A stretch of DNA of 6,962 nt from an uncultured Flavobacteriales bacterium (GCA_938003665.1 CALKYI010000008.1:1-6962), one strand, 5' to 3'. Numbered from the stretch's first letter, positions 1 through 6,962 are shown. Notes: generated by a model not told the origin, from the sequence alone. Translations and numbers: made by a program.

Positions 1-1
1 G

Positions 2-1531
2 ACCAAGTACCTTCAGAACCAAGAGAAGGTCAAGCCCTTCTACGATAAGGCCCAACAAGTCAATGCCTCTTCATCCGAGTTGATCTCATACATCACCGAA
101 ATGAAGGCGCGCATCATGGCCGCTTCATCTGGCGTCTACGATGAAGCTGGTGAGCTTGCCGTTGGCAATTACATTGGCAAAGACGAGAATGGAATGGACA
201 CGGTTTTGAATTTGGCTTTGATTCCGATCAAAGACGAATACCAGAACCTCACCACTTTCGTGGGCATGGCCGAGCCTAAAGAACCGCTCGATGGTCCATG
301 GACCGCAGTCGAGTTGAAACAAAAACTTGAAGCCTTCAGCAGCCAGTTGAAAAACACGAGCGTCGTGGACAACCAAGGCACGCGTCGCGATCTTCCTCAG
401 TACTTGAAGGACCAGATTGACGAGACGTTCGCCTTCCCAACTGAGATTCAGGAAGGTGAAGAAGTGAGCTGGGAACATGCCAACTTCTACCACGTCCCCT
501 TGGCAGCAGTCATGCCGCTGATGACCAAAATGACGCTGGACATTCAGGACATTCAAGACGACATTCTCTCTTGGTTGTTGGGCTCTGTGGACGCCAAATC
601 CTACAAGTTCACCAACTTGATGCCACTTGTTGTTCCGGAAAGCAATTATATTCTGCGTGGCGATTCGTTCCGTGCAGACGTACTGCTAGCGGCGTTTGAC
701 GGGACTAACCCCCCGGACATTTACGTGGATTCCAAAAAGTGGAACGAACGCGATTCCTCGCTTTTGGAATACGAGAACATCGACGCGTTGCCCATTGGCA
801 CGGACGGACTCGGAAAGCTCCGCATCTCCACGCGCGGCATGTCCCTTGGAGAATCGAACTACAAGGGTTTGATTCGCTTCCAGGGCCCGGATGGAAACAT
901 TCAAGATTTCCCGTACTACACGCCGAAATTCACGGTCGCTGAACCGGCCTTGGTGGTGTCCCCGACCAAGATGAACGTCTTCTACCGCGGACTCCCCAAC
1001 CCTGTTGAGGTCTCCGTACCGGGTGTTCCTGGTGACAAGATTGATGTTCGCATCTCCGGTAACCACCGGTTGAAGAAGGAGTCCGACGGCACCTTCACCA
1101 TCACCCCGGGCACCGATAAGAAGGCCAACATCACGGTTTCTGCTGAATTGCCCGACGGAAGCAAGAAAACCCTGCCTGCACGTGAATTCCGCGTCAAGCG
1201 AATTCCGGATCCGGTTCCCTTCTTCGTCGGAAAGACGCCAAGCGATCGCACCATTTCCAAACAAGCCCTGGTGGGTGCGGACGGCATCGGTGCGCAGATG
1301 GTCAACTTCGATTTTGACGTTCGTGTTGTCGTGAAAAGCTTCAGCGTTTCCGTCAGCCGAGATGGAACCTTGGTTGAGAAGAAGTCCAACAGCAACCGAC
1401 TCACCGCGGACATGAAGCAACTCTTCAACCGCGTATCCCGTGGCAACGTCGTCTACTTTGAAGACATCATTGTGGGCATGCCTGACGGCACTGAACGCCA
1501 GGTCGCAGCCATGAAGCTAAAAGTCAACTAA
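2..1531 (+). CDS. gldM: GldM/PorM, T9SS and gliding motor protein (5' end outside window)
   Basis: The reading frame is open to the left edge (first full codon at base 2), so the gene is partial: 509 residues are visible and the N-terminal cytoplasmic tail and single membrane helix are missing. The TTG at base 80 is internal, because the preceding codons already read like GldM (KVKPFYDKAQ). Visible residues 1 to about 210 are the helical first periplasmic domain. They are followed by beta-rich domains, including the family-typical stretch from VVSPTKMNVFYRG (about residue 318) through FRVKRIPDP (about 396) to the end. GldM is known to pair with GldL in the inner membrane as a proton-driven motor and to reach through the periplasm as a dimer to the GldK/GldN ring, powering type IX secretion and, in gliders, motility. 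The gene is followed after 12 bases by gldN. Family assignment is firm. Whether this organism glides cannot be seen here. Confidence 0.95.
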   Translation, partial: TKYLQNQEKVKPFYDKAQQVNASSSELISYITEMKARIMAASSGVYDEAGELAVGNYIGKDENGMDTVLNLALIPIKDEYQNLTTFVGMAEPKEPLDGPWTAVELKQKLEAFSSQLKNTSVVDNQGTRRDLPQYLKDQIDETFAFPTEIQEGEEVSWEHANFYHVPLAAVMPLMTKMTLDIQDIQDDILSWLLGSVDAKSYKFTNLMPLVVPESNYILRGDSFRADVLLAAFDGTNPPDIYVDSKKWNERDSSLLEYENIDALPIGTDGLGKLRISTRGMSLGESNYKGLIRFQGPDGNIQDFPYYTPKFTVAEPALVVSPTKMNVFYRGLPNPVEVSVPGVPGDKIDVRISGNHRLKKESDGTFTITPGTDKKANITVSAELPDGSKKTLPAREFRVKRIPDPVPFFVGKTPSDRTISKQALVGADGIGAQMVNFDFDVRVVVKSFSVSVSRDGTLVEKKSNSNRLTADMKQLFNRVSRGNVVYFEDIIVGMPDGTERQVAAMKLKVN

Positions 1532-1543
1532 CAACCTCATCCC

Positions 1544-2404
1544 ATGAGTAAGTTCATAACACCCCTTGTCCTCTGTTTTGTGAGCCTCGCCTTGACGATG
1601 CCTGCAACCGCTCAAGTATCCAACGTACTCGACGGTGCTTACGTCAAAGAGTCGAACATCACCAAGCGCGTTGTACCCTACCCAGCATTGCGTGAAGCCG
1701 ATGTGATGTACACCCAGCGCATTTGGCAAGAGATGGACTTGCGTGAGAAAATCAATCACCCCTACTACTACCCTGTCAAGCCCATCGCTGACCGCAAAAA
1801 CCTCTTCGACGTGCTGCGCACGGCGTTGTTGGTTGAAGGTTCTCTGGTTGCCTATGGGACGGGCCCTGCAGGGGATGACGATGAATTCCGGTACCCCCTC
1901 TCTCCGAACCAAGTGGATTCCTTGTTGAACCCAACCGTTCGATTTGAGAAATACGACTTAGCTACAAACGAACGCTTGCCGGACAGCATCGGTACGGTTA
2001 CACTCGAATCTTCGGCCATTACCCGATACTTGATCAAAGAGGACTGGATCTGGGACCGCCAACGCGGTGAACGCTACGTTCGCATCATTGGCATCGCGCC
2101 CCGCATCGAGGAGTTCGACGAGGACGGTATTTCAAAGGGCTTCAAAACGCTGTTCTGGTTGTACTACCCAGAATGCCGCTACGTATTGGCCAACGCCGAT
2201 GCGTTTAACCCCATGAACGACGCCCAGCGCCGTACGTACGAAGACCTGTTCCAGAAGCGCTTCTTCAGCTCCTTCATCATCAAAGAGAGCAACGTCTACG
2301 ACCGACCCATCTCTGCGTATGCAAAAGGATTGGACGCGTTGGCCGAGTCGGAGCGCATCAAGGAAGAGCTCTTCCTGTTGGAGCACGACCTCTGGCACTA
2401 CTGA
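1544..2404 (+). CDS. gldN: GldN/PorN, periplasmic T9SS ring protein
   Basis: A complete 286-residue protein. The ATG at 1544 is chosen because it starts directly at a signal peptide: K3, a hydrophobic stretch at residues 4-19, and likely cleavage after A23 in PATAQ. There is no lipobox, so the mature protein should be soluble in the periplasm. The GldN pattern follows: NITKRVVPYPALREADVMY near residue 38, then HPYYYPVKPIADRKNLFDVL (about residues 72-91), then a DDDEF element, and a C-terminal half rich in Trp and Tyr (DWIWDRQRGERYVRI, FWLYYPECRYVL). GldN/PorN is known to build the ring under the outer membrane with the lipoprotein GldK/PorK and to contact GldM. The length is close to that of family members (about 290-340). 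It sits 12 bases after gldM, with no promoter or Shine-Dalgarno between them, so it is the last gene of the gld operon and ends at a strong terminator. Confidence 0.95.
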   Translation: MSKFITPLVLCFVSLALTMPATAQVSNVLDGAYVKESNITKRVVPYPALREADVMYTQRIWQEMDLREKINHPYYYPVKPIADRKNLFDVLRTALLVEGSLVAYGTGPAGDDDEFRYPLSPNQVDSLLNPTVRFEKYDLATNERLPDSIGTVTLESSAITRYLIKEDWIWDRQRGERYVRIIGIAPRIEEFDEDGISKGFKTLFWLYYPECRYVLANADAFNPMNDAQRRTYEDLFQKRFFSSFIIKESNVYDRPISAYAKGLDALAESERIKEELFLLEHDLWHY

Positions 2405-2422
2405 TACTTACTCAACATCAAG

Positions 2423-2453
2423 AAAGCCGGTTCCATGGAGCCGGCTTTTTTTT
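2423..2453 (+). terminator. Rho-independent terminator of the gld operon
   Basis: The palindrome at 2423-2448 (AAAGCCGG arm, CCGGCTTT arm) pairs continuously down to a CATG loop, with a single G-U wobble at 2431/2440. It is followed by an uninterrupted run of eight T from 2446 to 2453. It begins 18 bases after the gldN stop codon. This GC-rich hairpin with a T run is a textbook intrinsic terminator and separates the gld operon from the ABC-F gene. An ATG at 2435 lies in its loop and is in frame with the ABC-F gene, but should not be used as a start. Confidence 0.93.
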
Positions 2454-2482
2454 GGCCCTTCCCTAACCGACCTTTGCAGCCC

Positions 2483-4444
2483 ATGTTGAGCCTCACGAAC
2501 ATCACCGTGCATTTTGGACAGAGAACGCTGTTCGAACACATCGATTTGTTCATCGGCCAACGGGAGCGTGTGGGACTGGTCGGCCGAAACGGCGCCGGCA
2601 AATCCACCCTCCTCAAAATCATCGCAGGCATCCAACGGCCTTCCGAAGGATCGGTTGGATTGCCCAAAGAAGCGCAAGTCGGCTACCTGCCGCAAGAGAT
2701 GGAGCACAACGAAGAGGCGACCATCTTGGAGGAGGCGATGAGCGCCTTTGCCGAAACGCAACGGCTTGAGGAGCGAGTAGAGGAGCTGTCGAACGAGCTG
2801 ACGAACCGAACCGATTACGAAAGCCTGGAATACAGCCGCATCATCGAAGAACTGACCGCGGCCAACGAGCGCATCGATTTGCTCGGCGGGGCTTCACAGG
2901 AAGAACAGGTACAGCGGATTCTGCAAGGCCTTGGCTTTCTTGCGAAAGACATGACCCGCACCATGAGTGAATTTTCGGGGGGGTGGAAAATGCGCGTCGA
3001 GTTGGCCAAGCTCTTGCTCCGCAGTCCCGATTTGCTCTTGCTCGATGAGCCGACCAACCACTTGGACCTCGAAAGCATCGAGTGGCTGGAGCAATTTCTG
3101 CTGCAAAGCTCAAGCGCGATCCTCTTGATTTCGCACGACCGCGCGTTTTTGGACAACTTGACCACGCGTACCATCGAAGTGACACCCATCAAGCTCTTCG
3201 ATCACAAAGCCAGCTACACCAAGTACCAAGTCTGGCGAGAAGATGAGCGCACACGTCAGGAACAGGCCTACAAGAACCAGCAGAAATACATCGAGGACAC
3301 CGAGGTGCTCATCAACAAGTTTCGCGCGAAGAAGAACAAAGCCGCATTCGCCCAGTCCTTGATCAAAAAACTGGAAAAACTCGACCGCATCGAAGTGGAT
3401 GCTGCCGACAAAGCGGAGATCCGATTCCGCTTTCCCCCGGCCCCACGCTCCGGAAAGGTGAGCATCGAAGCGAAAGATTTGAGCAAGTCGTTCGATGAAC
3501 TCCACGTCTTCAAAGAGCTCGACTTCATCCTGCCCCGTCAGCAGAAAGTGGCTCTCGTCGGAAAGAACGGCGCAGGAAAAACGACGCTCACCCGAATCTT
3601 CATGGGATTGGAAAGCAGCGGCGGCGAATTGACCATCGGACACAATGTGGACATAGGCTACTACGCTCAAAACCAGGCCGAAGAACTGGACGGCGAACTG
3701 ACGGTATTCGAGACCCTCGACGAAGTGGCTGTGGGCGAAATCCGAAAGCGACTGCGCTCCATCCTGGGTTCGTTCTTGTTCTCTGGCGAAGACGTCGACA
3801 AAAAGGTCAAGGTCCTCTCAGGAGGAGAGAAAGCACGACTCGCGTTGTGCAAATTGTTGCTCCACCCCTACAACCTCCTCATCCTTGACGAACCGACCAA
3901 CCACCTCGACATCAAAGCTAAAGAGGTACTCAAAGGCGCCTTGCAAGCCTTTGACGGAACGTTGATCGTCGTCTCACACGACCGGGATTTCCTCTCTGGA
4001 CTGACGGAACTCGTGTATGAAGTCACACCCAACGGCTTGAAGCAATACATCGGCGACATCAAGCAATTTTTGCACGAAAAGCACGCCACAAGTATCCGCG
4101 CTTATGAGTCGAAAAAGGGCGAAACAGTCGCGAAGACAACTGCTTCCAAACCCAAAGAGCAGCCCTCTGAACAGAAGGAAACTTACCAAGAACGCAAACA
4201 GCGCGAACGGGATGAGCGCAAGCTGAAAAACCAGGTCAATAAGTACGAATCACGCGTTCAAGAGAAAGAACAGGCGCTGAAAGATATGGACGCCGCCATG
4301 GCTGAAATCGACCCCAACGATCGGCAGAAACTGACGGAGCTCGCGTACCAGTACGAAGCCGTTCAGCAAGCATTGAACGACGCATTTGAAAAGTGGACCG
4401 AGGCCAGTGAACGCCTTGAAAAAATCAACAATTCCAGTCTCTGA
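2483..4444 (+). CDS. ABC-F family ATPase (ribosome-associated, YdiF/YheS/Uup-like)
   Basis: A 653-residue soluble protein with two ABC cassettes and no membrane segments, typical of ABC-F translation factors that act at the ribosomal E site. Cassette 1: Walker A GRNGAGKST at 34-42, Q-loop Q71, signature FSGGW at 164-168, Walker B LLLLDEP with D188/E189, switch H218. A charged helical linker (about 240-325, rich in K, R and E) follows; this is the family's P-site tRNA interaction region. Cassette 2: Walker A GKNGAGKTT at 360-368, Q396, signature LSGGE at 445-449, D469/E470, H499. The last 100 or so residues (545-653) are a charged coiled coil, as in Uup/YdiF-type proteins. All catalytic residues are intact. 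The ATG at 2483 puts Walker A at the usual distance; the longer in-frame start at 2435 lies inside the upstream terminator. It is likely a housekeeping translation factor. I cannot choose among the ABC-F subfamilies, and nothing visible supports antibiotic resistance. Confidence 0.93.
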   Translation: MLSLTNITVHFGQRTLFEHIDLFIGQRERVGLVGRNGAGKSTLLKIIAGIQRPSEGSVGLPKEAQVGYLPQEMEHNEEATILEEAMSAFAETQRLEERVEELSNELTNRTDYESLEYSRIIEELTAANERIDLLGGASQEEQVQRILQGLGFLAKDMTRTMSEFSGGWKMRVELAKLLLRSPDLLLLDEPTNHLDLESIEWLEQFLLQSSSAILLISHDRAFLDNLTTRTIEVTPIKLFDHKASYTKYQVWREDERTRQEQAYKNQQKYIEDTEVLINKFRAKKNKAAFAQSLIKKLEKLDRIEVDAADKAEIRFRFPPAPRSGKVSIEAKDLSKSFDELHVFKELDFILPRQQKVALVGKNGAGKTTLTRIFMGLESSGGELTIGHNVDIGYYAQNQAEELDGELTVFETLDEVAVGEIRKRLRSILGSFLFSGEDVDKKVKVLSGGEKARLALCKLLLHPYNLLILDEPTNHLDIKAKEVLKGALQAFDGTLIVVSHDRDFLSGLTELVYEVTPNGLKQYIGDIKQFLHEKHATSIRAYESKKGETVAKTTASKPKEQPSEQKETYQERKQRERDERKLKNQVNKYESRVQEKEQALKDMDAAMAEIDPNDRQKLTELAYQYEAVQQALNDAFEKWTEASERLEKINNSSL

Positions 4445-4485
4445 AGGCATTGAATTGTTGATAACCCCTGTTTAAAAGTGGGTGC

Positions 4486-4506
4486 GAAGCATCCCTTTTA
4501 TGCTTC
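4486..4506 (+). other. Perfect 7-bp hairpin in the leader of the PorG-like gene
   Basis: GAAGCAT at 4486-4492 pairs perfectly with ATGCTTC at 4500-4506 around a 7-base CCCTTTT loop. It lies 42 bases after the ABC-F stop codon and 32 bases before the chosen start of the next gene. No T run follows, so it is not a standard intrinsic terminator. It could be a weak 3' end for the ABC-F transcript, a leader structure, or chance. The rest of the 94-base gap (4445-4538) shows no convincing Bacteroidota promoter (TTTG and TAnnTTTG at the right spacing). Confidence 0.35.
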
Positions 4507-4538
4507 CGGATTCGCAACCTGTGCAGGATTTTCGTCGT

Positions 4539-5480
4539 ATGCAGTTTGTGAAGCGTATTCTCCCCATCGTTGTTTTGCTCCTGAGTGCCAACATTGGCCT
4601 CTCACAGCACACCCCTCTGTCCGCCGGCTTTGTGCTGGGCGGGTCCAACTACCTCGGTGAAATCGGTGGCAAGTTCGAGCCACGTGCCTCACTGCTCGAC
4701 GCCGACATCATCACTACGTCACCGACGGTGGGTGGCTTTCTGCGCTATGCAGCGAACGATCGCGTGCGCATTTCAGGTGAGGTCAATTATGTTCACATTC
4801 GCCAAGCAGACCACAACGCAGAAGATCCGGCGCGTCAAGCCCGCAATCTGAATTTCCGAAACCGCATGGTCGAATTCGGATTCCGGACGGACTTCACGGT
4901 CTTCCACATTGCCGACCGCAGCAACAACCGCAACTTCTCGAAACCCGGCAAGCTCTTCATCAAAGGCTTCGTCTTCACCGGAGCATACGGTGTTTTGCAC
5001 AACCCCCAAGCTCAGATCACCTATGATCCCAACAACGAGTGGGAGGATCGGTGGTACGACCTTCGCCCCCTCCGCACCGAGGGTCAGGTTGAAGAATATG
5101 CTTCACTGATTGCGGCCATTCCCATGGGACTGGGCATCGAATTCGGACTGGGCTACGGCTGGGTCTTGGGATTTGAAGGGTCGTGGAGATCCACGTTTAC
5201 CGACTACTTGGACGACATCTCCGGCATGTACGCGAACCCCGATTACCTCTCCCCGCTGGCGGAGGCCATCAGCTCGCAAGCCAATGAAGCCACAATCGCA
5301 GCCATCGACAATCCAGCATCGGGCAACGTACACAACCACCAGTACAACGAAGGTGGAACCTACCGCGGCAACCCCGACACGAACGACAGCTACGGAACCG
5401 TCCAGGTGACCTTGGCACGCATCATCGACACGCGCACTTCATTTGAACGCGCCCTCGACCACATTTCGCGTCGCCGTTAA
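4539..5480 (+). CDS. porG: PorG/DUF6089-like outer-membrane beta-barrel protein
   Basis: A 313-residue secreted protein. The ATG at 4539 is chosen because it opens a clean signal peptide (K5-R6, hydrophobic 7-21, cleavage near S22/Q23). An in-frame GTG at 4482 would add 19 unsuited residues and run through a leader hairpin. An AGGA sits 10 bases before the ATG. The mature part has the DUF6089 landmarks in order: GGSNYLGE (34-41), RNLNFRNRMVEFGFRTDF (about 105-122), FTGAYGVLHNPQA, WYDLRPLRTEGQ (from W172), IPMGLGIEFGLGYGWVLGFEG, TFTDYLDD (219-226) and a C-terminal RGNPDTNDSYG (from R276), ending in a last strand-like segment. The alternating aromatic/polar pattern fits an outer-membrane barrel. 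PorG in Porphyromonas gingivalis belongs to this type and links the PorK/PorN ring to the outer membrane. The protein here is longer than that one (roughly 230 residues), mainly after TFTDYLDD. Membership of the family is firm; that it is the functional PorG rather than a paralogue is inferred. Confidence 0.8.
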   Translation: MQFVKRILPIVVLLLSANIGLSQHTPLSAGFVLGGSNYLGEIGGKFEPRASLLDADIITTSPTVGGFLRYAANDRVRISGEVNYVHIRQADHNAEDPARQARNLNFRNRMVEFGFRTDFTVFHIADRSNNRNFSKPGKLFIKGFVFTGAYGVLHNPQAQITYDPNNEWEDRWYDLRPLRTEGQVEEYASLIAAIPMGLGIEFGLGYGWVLGFEGSWRSTFTDYLDDISGMYANPDYLSPLAEAISSQANEATIAAIDNPASGNVHNHQYNEGGTYRGNPDTNDSYGTVQVTLARIIDTRTSFERALDHISRRR

Positions 5481-5484
5481 CCAG

Positions 5485-6558
5485 CTAGGCCGACAGGCCG
5501 CCCAAGTACGCTTTCCACTTCGACAATACGTCTTGCATGTCCTCAGGCAGCGGCGTATCAAATTCCAACCATTCCCCTGTCTCCGGGTGGGTGAATCCGA
5601 GGCTGCGCGCATGCAACGCTTGACGGGGCAGGCGTTCAAAGCAATTGTTCAGGAAAGCTTGGTACTTCCCTCCACGCACACCCTTTACAGCGCGGTTTCC
5701 TCCGTAAGATGCATCCCCGAATAACGGGTGCCCGGTGTGCTCCATGTGCACACGGATTTGGTGGGTGCGGCCGGTCTCGAGCTTGCACTCCGTCAATGTG
5801 ACCGGGCCCAATCGCTCCAGCACGCTGTAATGCGTTACGGCATGCTTGCCTTCTTCTCCGTCCGGGAACACAGCTTGAATCTTGCGGTTGCGGCGGTTGC
5901 GGCCAATGTGCCCTTCGATGGTGCCGTCTGTCTCCAAATCACCCCATACCAGCGCCGTGTAGCGACGCTCCACCGTGCGCTCAAAAAACTGCATGCTCAA
6001 CGCCGTCATCGCCTCCTCTGTCTTGCCCAAGACCATCACGCCCGTGGTGTCCTTATCAAGGCGGTGCACCAATCCCGGCCGCGGGATGGCCGCTTCGTCG
6101 GTCGCAAAATCCGGTGAGGAAGTATCGGGTGGCAACTCCAGCTTTTGCTGCAACAAGTGATGGGCAACGCCGTGAACCAAGGTACCCGTGTAATTACCAT
6201 TGCCCGGGTGCACCACCAGCCCGGCGGGTTTGTTGAGGACCAACACGTGCTCGTCTTCGAACAAAATATCGAGCTCCATGGCTTCGGGAACGAGCTCGAA
6301 GGTGCGCACCGGGTTGGGGAACTCGATGGTCACCACGTCGCCGGATTTGACTTTGAAATTCGGTTTGACTGACTCCCCGTTGACCCGGACGTAGCCGGCC
6401 TTGGCGGAAGCTTGAAGCCGAGAACGGGACATCTTGGAAATCAAGTTCGTCACGAATTTGTCGACGCGCAACGGCTGCTGTCCGGCATCGGCCACCAACC
6501 GGTGGTGCTCAAACAGCTCTTCCGCGCCATCGTTTTCTTCGTGAATTTCCGTTGCCAT
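5485..6558 (-). CDS. rluD: RluD-family 23S rRNA pseudouridine synthase
   Basis: A 357-residue protein. An N-terminal S4 RNA-binding domain (about 30-80: RVDKFVTNLI, SRSRLQASAKAGYVRVNG) is followed by the RsuA/RluA-type catalytic domain. This holds the NKPAGLVVHPG motif (109-119), the catalytic loop HRLDKDTTG with nucleophile D168, the RRYTALVWG strand and GRTHQIRVHM. RluD of E. coli makes pseudouridines 1911, 1915 and 1917 in helix 69 of 23S rRNA; the same sites are inferred here. It is longer than E. coli RluD (326), partly through an acidic/proline insert at about 137-160 ahead of the catalytic loop. The ATG at 6558 is preferred over an upstream in-frame start at 6663, whose extra 35 residues overlap the preceding gene and are unlike the family. 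The start overlaps the stop of the upstream gene (TGATG). At the other end the stop is 4 bases from that of the converging PorG-like gene. Confidence 0.93.
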   Translation of the reverse strand: MATEIHEENDGAEELFEHHRLVADAGQQPLRVDKFVTNLISKMSRSRLQASAKAGYVRVNGESVKPNFKVKSGDVVTIEFPNPVRTFELVPEAMELDILFEDEHVLVLNKPAGLVVHPGNGNYTGTLVHGVAHHLLQQKLELPPDTSSPDFATDEAAIPRPGLVHRLDKDTTGVMVLGKTEEAMTALSMQFFERTVERRYTALVWGDLETDGTIEGHIGRNRRNRKIQAVFPDGEEGKHAVTHYSVLERLGPVTLTECKLETGRTHQIRVHMEHTGHPLFGDASYGGNRAVKGVRGGKYQAFLNNCFERLPRQALHARSLGFTHPETGEWLEFDTPLPEDMQDVLSKWKAYLGGLSA

Positions 6559-6560
6559 CA
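6556..6560 (-). promoter_or_regulatory. TGATG stop/start overlap coupling the cargo gene to rluD
   Basis: Read on the minus strand, the TGA stop of the cargo gene (6560-6558) shares its A with the ATG of rluD (6558-6556). There is no Shine-Dalgarno upstream of this ATG. Such an overlap usually means that ribosomes finishing the first gene re-initiate on the second. It implies a shared transcript, although a separate rluD promoter inside the cargo gene is not excluded. Confidence 0.75.
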
Positions 6561-6962
6561 ATCGATCATAAACCGCGCAAATTGCCCCTCTGCCGTCGTC
6601 AGGATGTACGTTCCAGACGTCAGACCCGAGACGTCGAGCCGGTGGGTTCCGGCTCCCACCCACTGACCAGCATCCACTTGCCGGCCGTACCCGTCAAACA
6701 ACCGCCAAGCGCTCGCCGCATTCACTTCCACTTGCACATAGCCCTGCAAAGCGGGGTTGGGGTACACCCGGAGGGAGTGCAGAGCCTCGGCATTGGCCAC
6801 GCCTACCCAGCTATCTTGCAAATCCGCGCGCATGATTGGACGGATCATGACCGTGCCTTCGATGTCGGAATTCAACCAGGCCCCACCCAGCCCCAATTGG
6901 TAATGCAGCTGGCCGGCATTGGCGTTGGTGTTCTTGTCCAATCCAAAATTGAGCATGGCTTC
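6558..6962 (-). CDS. T9SS cargo protein, C-terminal part with type A sorting domain (5' end outside window)
   Basis: The frame is open to the right edge, so only the last 134 residues are visible; the ATG at 6956 is probably internal. Residues about 20-50 (LHYQLGLGGAWLNSDIEGTVMIRPIM) resemble the segment often found just before sorting domains in secreted Bacteroidota proteins. Residues about 64-134 match the type A T9SS sorting domain (Por secretion tail): LRVYPNP at 64-70, a central WRLFDGYGRQVDAGQW strand pair, LDVSGLTSGTYIL, and a short terminal strand ending RFMID. This domain directs export through the outer membrane and is normally cut off on arrival. What the missing N-terminal part does cannot be told from here. 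The gene is upstream of rluD and overlaps it by one base. Confidence 0.88.
   Translation of the reverse strand, partial: EAMLNFGLDKNTNANAGQLHYQLGLGGAWLNSDIEGTVMIRPIMRADLQDSWVGVANAEALHSLRVYPNPALQGYVQVEVNAASAWRLFDGYGRQVDAGQWVGAGTHRLDVSGLTSGTYILTTAEGQFARFMID

Noticed and set aside
686..1420. A 244-codon open frame on the minus strand inside gldM
   Set aside because: It lies opposite a well-recognised gene, its translation resembles no family I know, and such long antisense frames arise from codon bias at this GC content.
2454..2482. A possible Bacteroidota promoter (GACCTTTG at 2469-2476 with TTG at 2452-2454) before the ABC-F gene
   Set aside because: The -7 element is imperfect and the spacing of about 14 bases is too short compared with the usual 19 or so.
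2483..4444. Possible antibiotic-resistance ABC-F (ribosome protection) gene
   Set aside because: The C-terminal coiled coil and motif set fit housekeeping ABC-F proteins, and there is no leader peptide attenuator or resistance-gene context.
4456..4464. TGTTGATAA, the reverse complement of the DnaA-box-like TTATCAACA
   Set aside because: A single 9-base match with no companion boxes, no AT-rich unwinding region and no dnaA or other origin genes nearby; too weak for an origin or regulatory site.
5488..5499. GGCC-GACA-GGCC as a bidirectional terminator
   Set aside because: Only a 4-bp stem, inside the end of rluD, and no T run on either strand.
5728..6117. Plus-strand open frames opposite rluD (also 5443-5724, 6145-6372 and 6412-6666)
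   Set aside because: They are antisense shadows of rluD and the cargo gene, with no start signals or recognisable domains.
6559..6663. A 35-residue N-terminal extension of rluD from the in-frame ATG at 6663
   Set aside because: It overlaps the sorting-domain coding region in another frame and is unlike RluD N-termini; the ATG at 6558 forms the expected TGATG junction.

Overview
The window looks like part of a Bacteroidota chromosome, probably Flavobacteriales or a relative of that order (the order is a guess from a fairly high GC content plus Gld-type motility/secretion genes). The phylum call rests on parts of the type IX secretion system (T9SS), found essentially only in this group: GldM and GldN, a PorG/DUF6089-like outer-membrane protein, and the C-terminal sorting domain of a T9SS cargo. 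Start codons lack convincing Shine-Dalgarno sequences, which is also usual for the phylum.

Layout, left to right. (1) Bases 2-1531, +: gldM without its N-terminus, cut by the window edge. (2) Bases 1544-2404, +: complete gldN, 12 bases after gldM and clearly in the same operon; gldK and gldL are expected just to the left. (3) Bases 2423-2453: a strong intrinsic terminator closing the gld operon. (4) Bases 2483-4444, +: a complete ABC-F ATPase with two ATP-binding cassettes and a C-terminal coiled-coil arm. (5) Bases 4445-4538: a short intergenic leader with a 7-bp hairpin. (6) Bases 4539-5480, +: a secreted beta-barrel-like protein of the PorG/DUF6089 family. (7) Bases 5485-6558, -: rluD, a 23S rRNA pseudouridine synthase, converging on the previous gene with only 4 bases between the stop codons. 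(8) Bases 6558-6962, -: the C-terminal end of a T9SS-secreted protein whose stop codon overlaps the rluD start codon (TGATG).

How the genes work together: GldL/GldM form the proton-driven inner-membrane motor of the T9SS. GldM crosses the periplasm to reach the GldK/GldN ring under the outer membrane, and PorG is the outer-membrane partner of that ring. The partial gene at the right edge encodes a protein of the kind this machine exports. The ABC-F protein and RluD both act on the ribosome and appear to be housekeeping neighbours rather than secretion parts. I see no insertion sequence, tRNA, rRNA, CRISPR array, phage gene or sign of recent transfer, and no gene set that looks like an undescribed system. 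The points most worth a second look are the TGATG junction between the cargo gene and rluD, the tight convergence of the PorG-like gene and rluD, and the placement of the PorG-like gene away from its usual neighbours.
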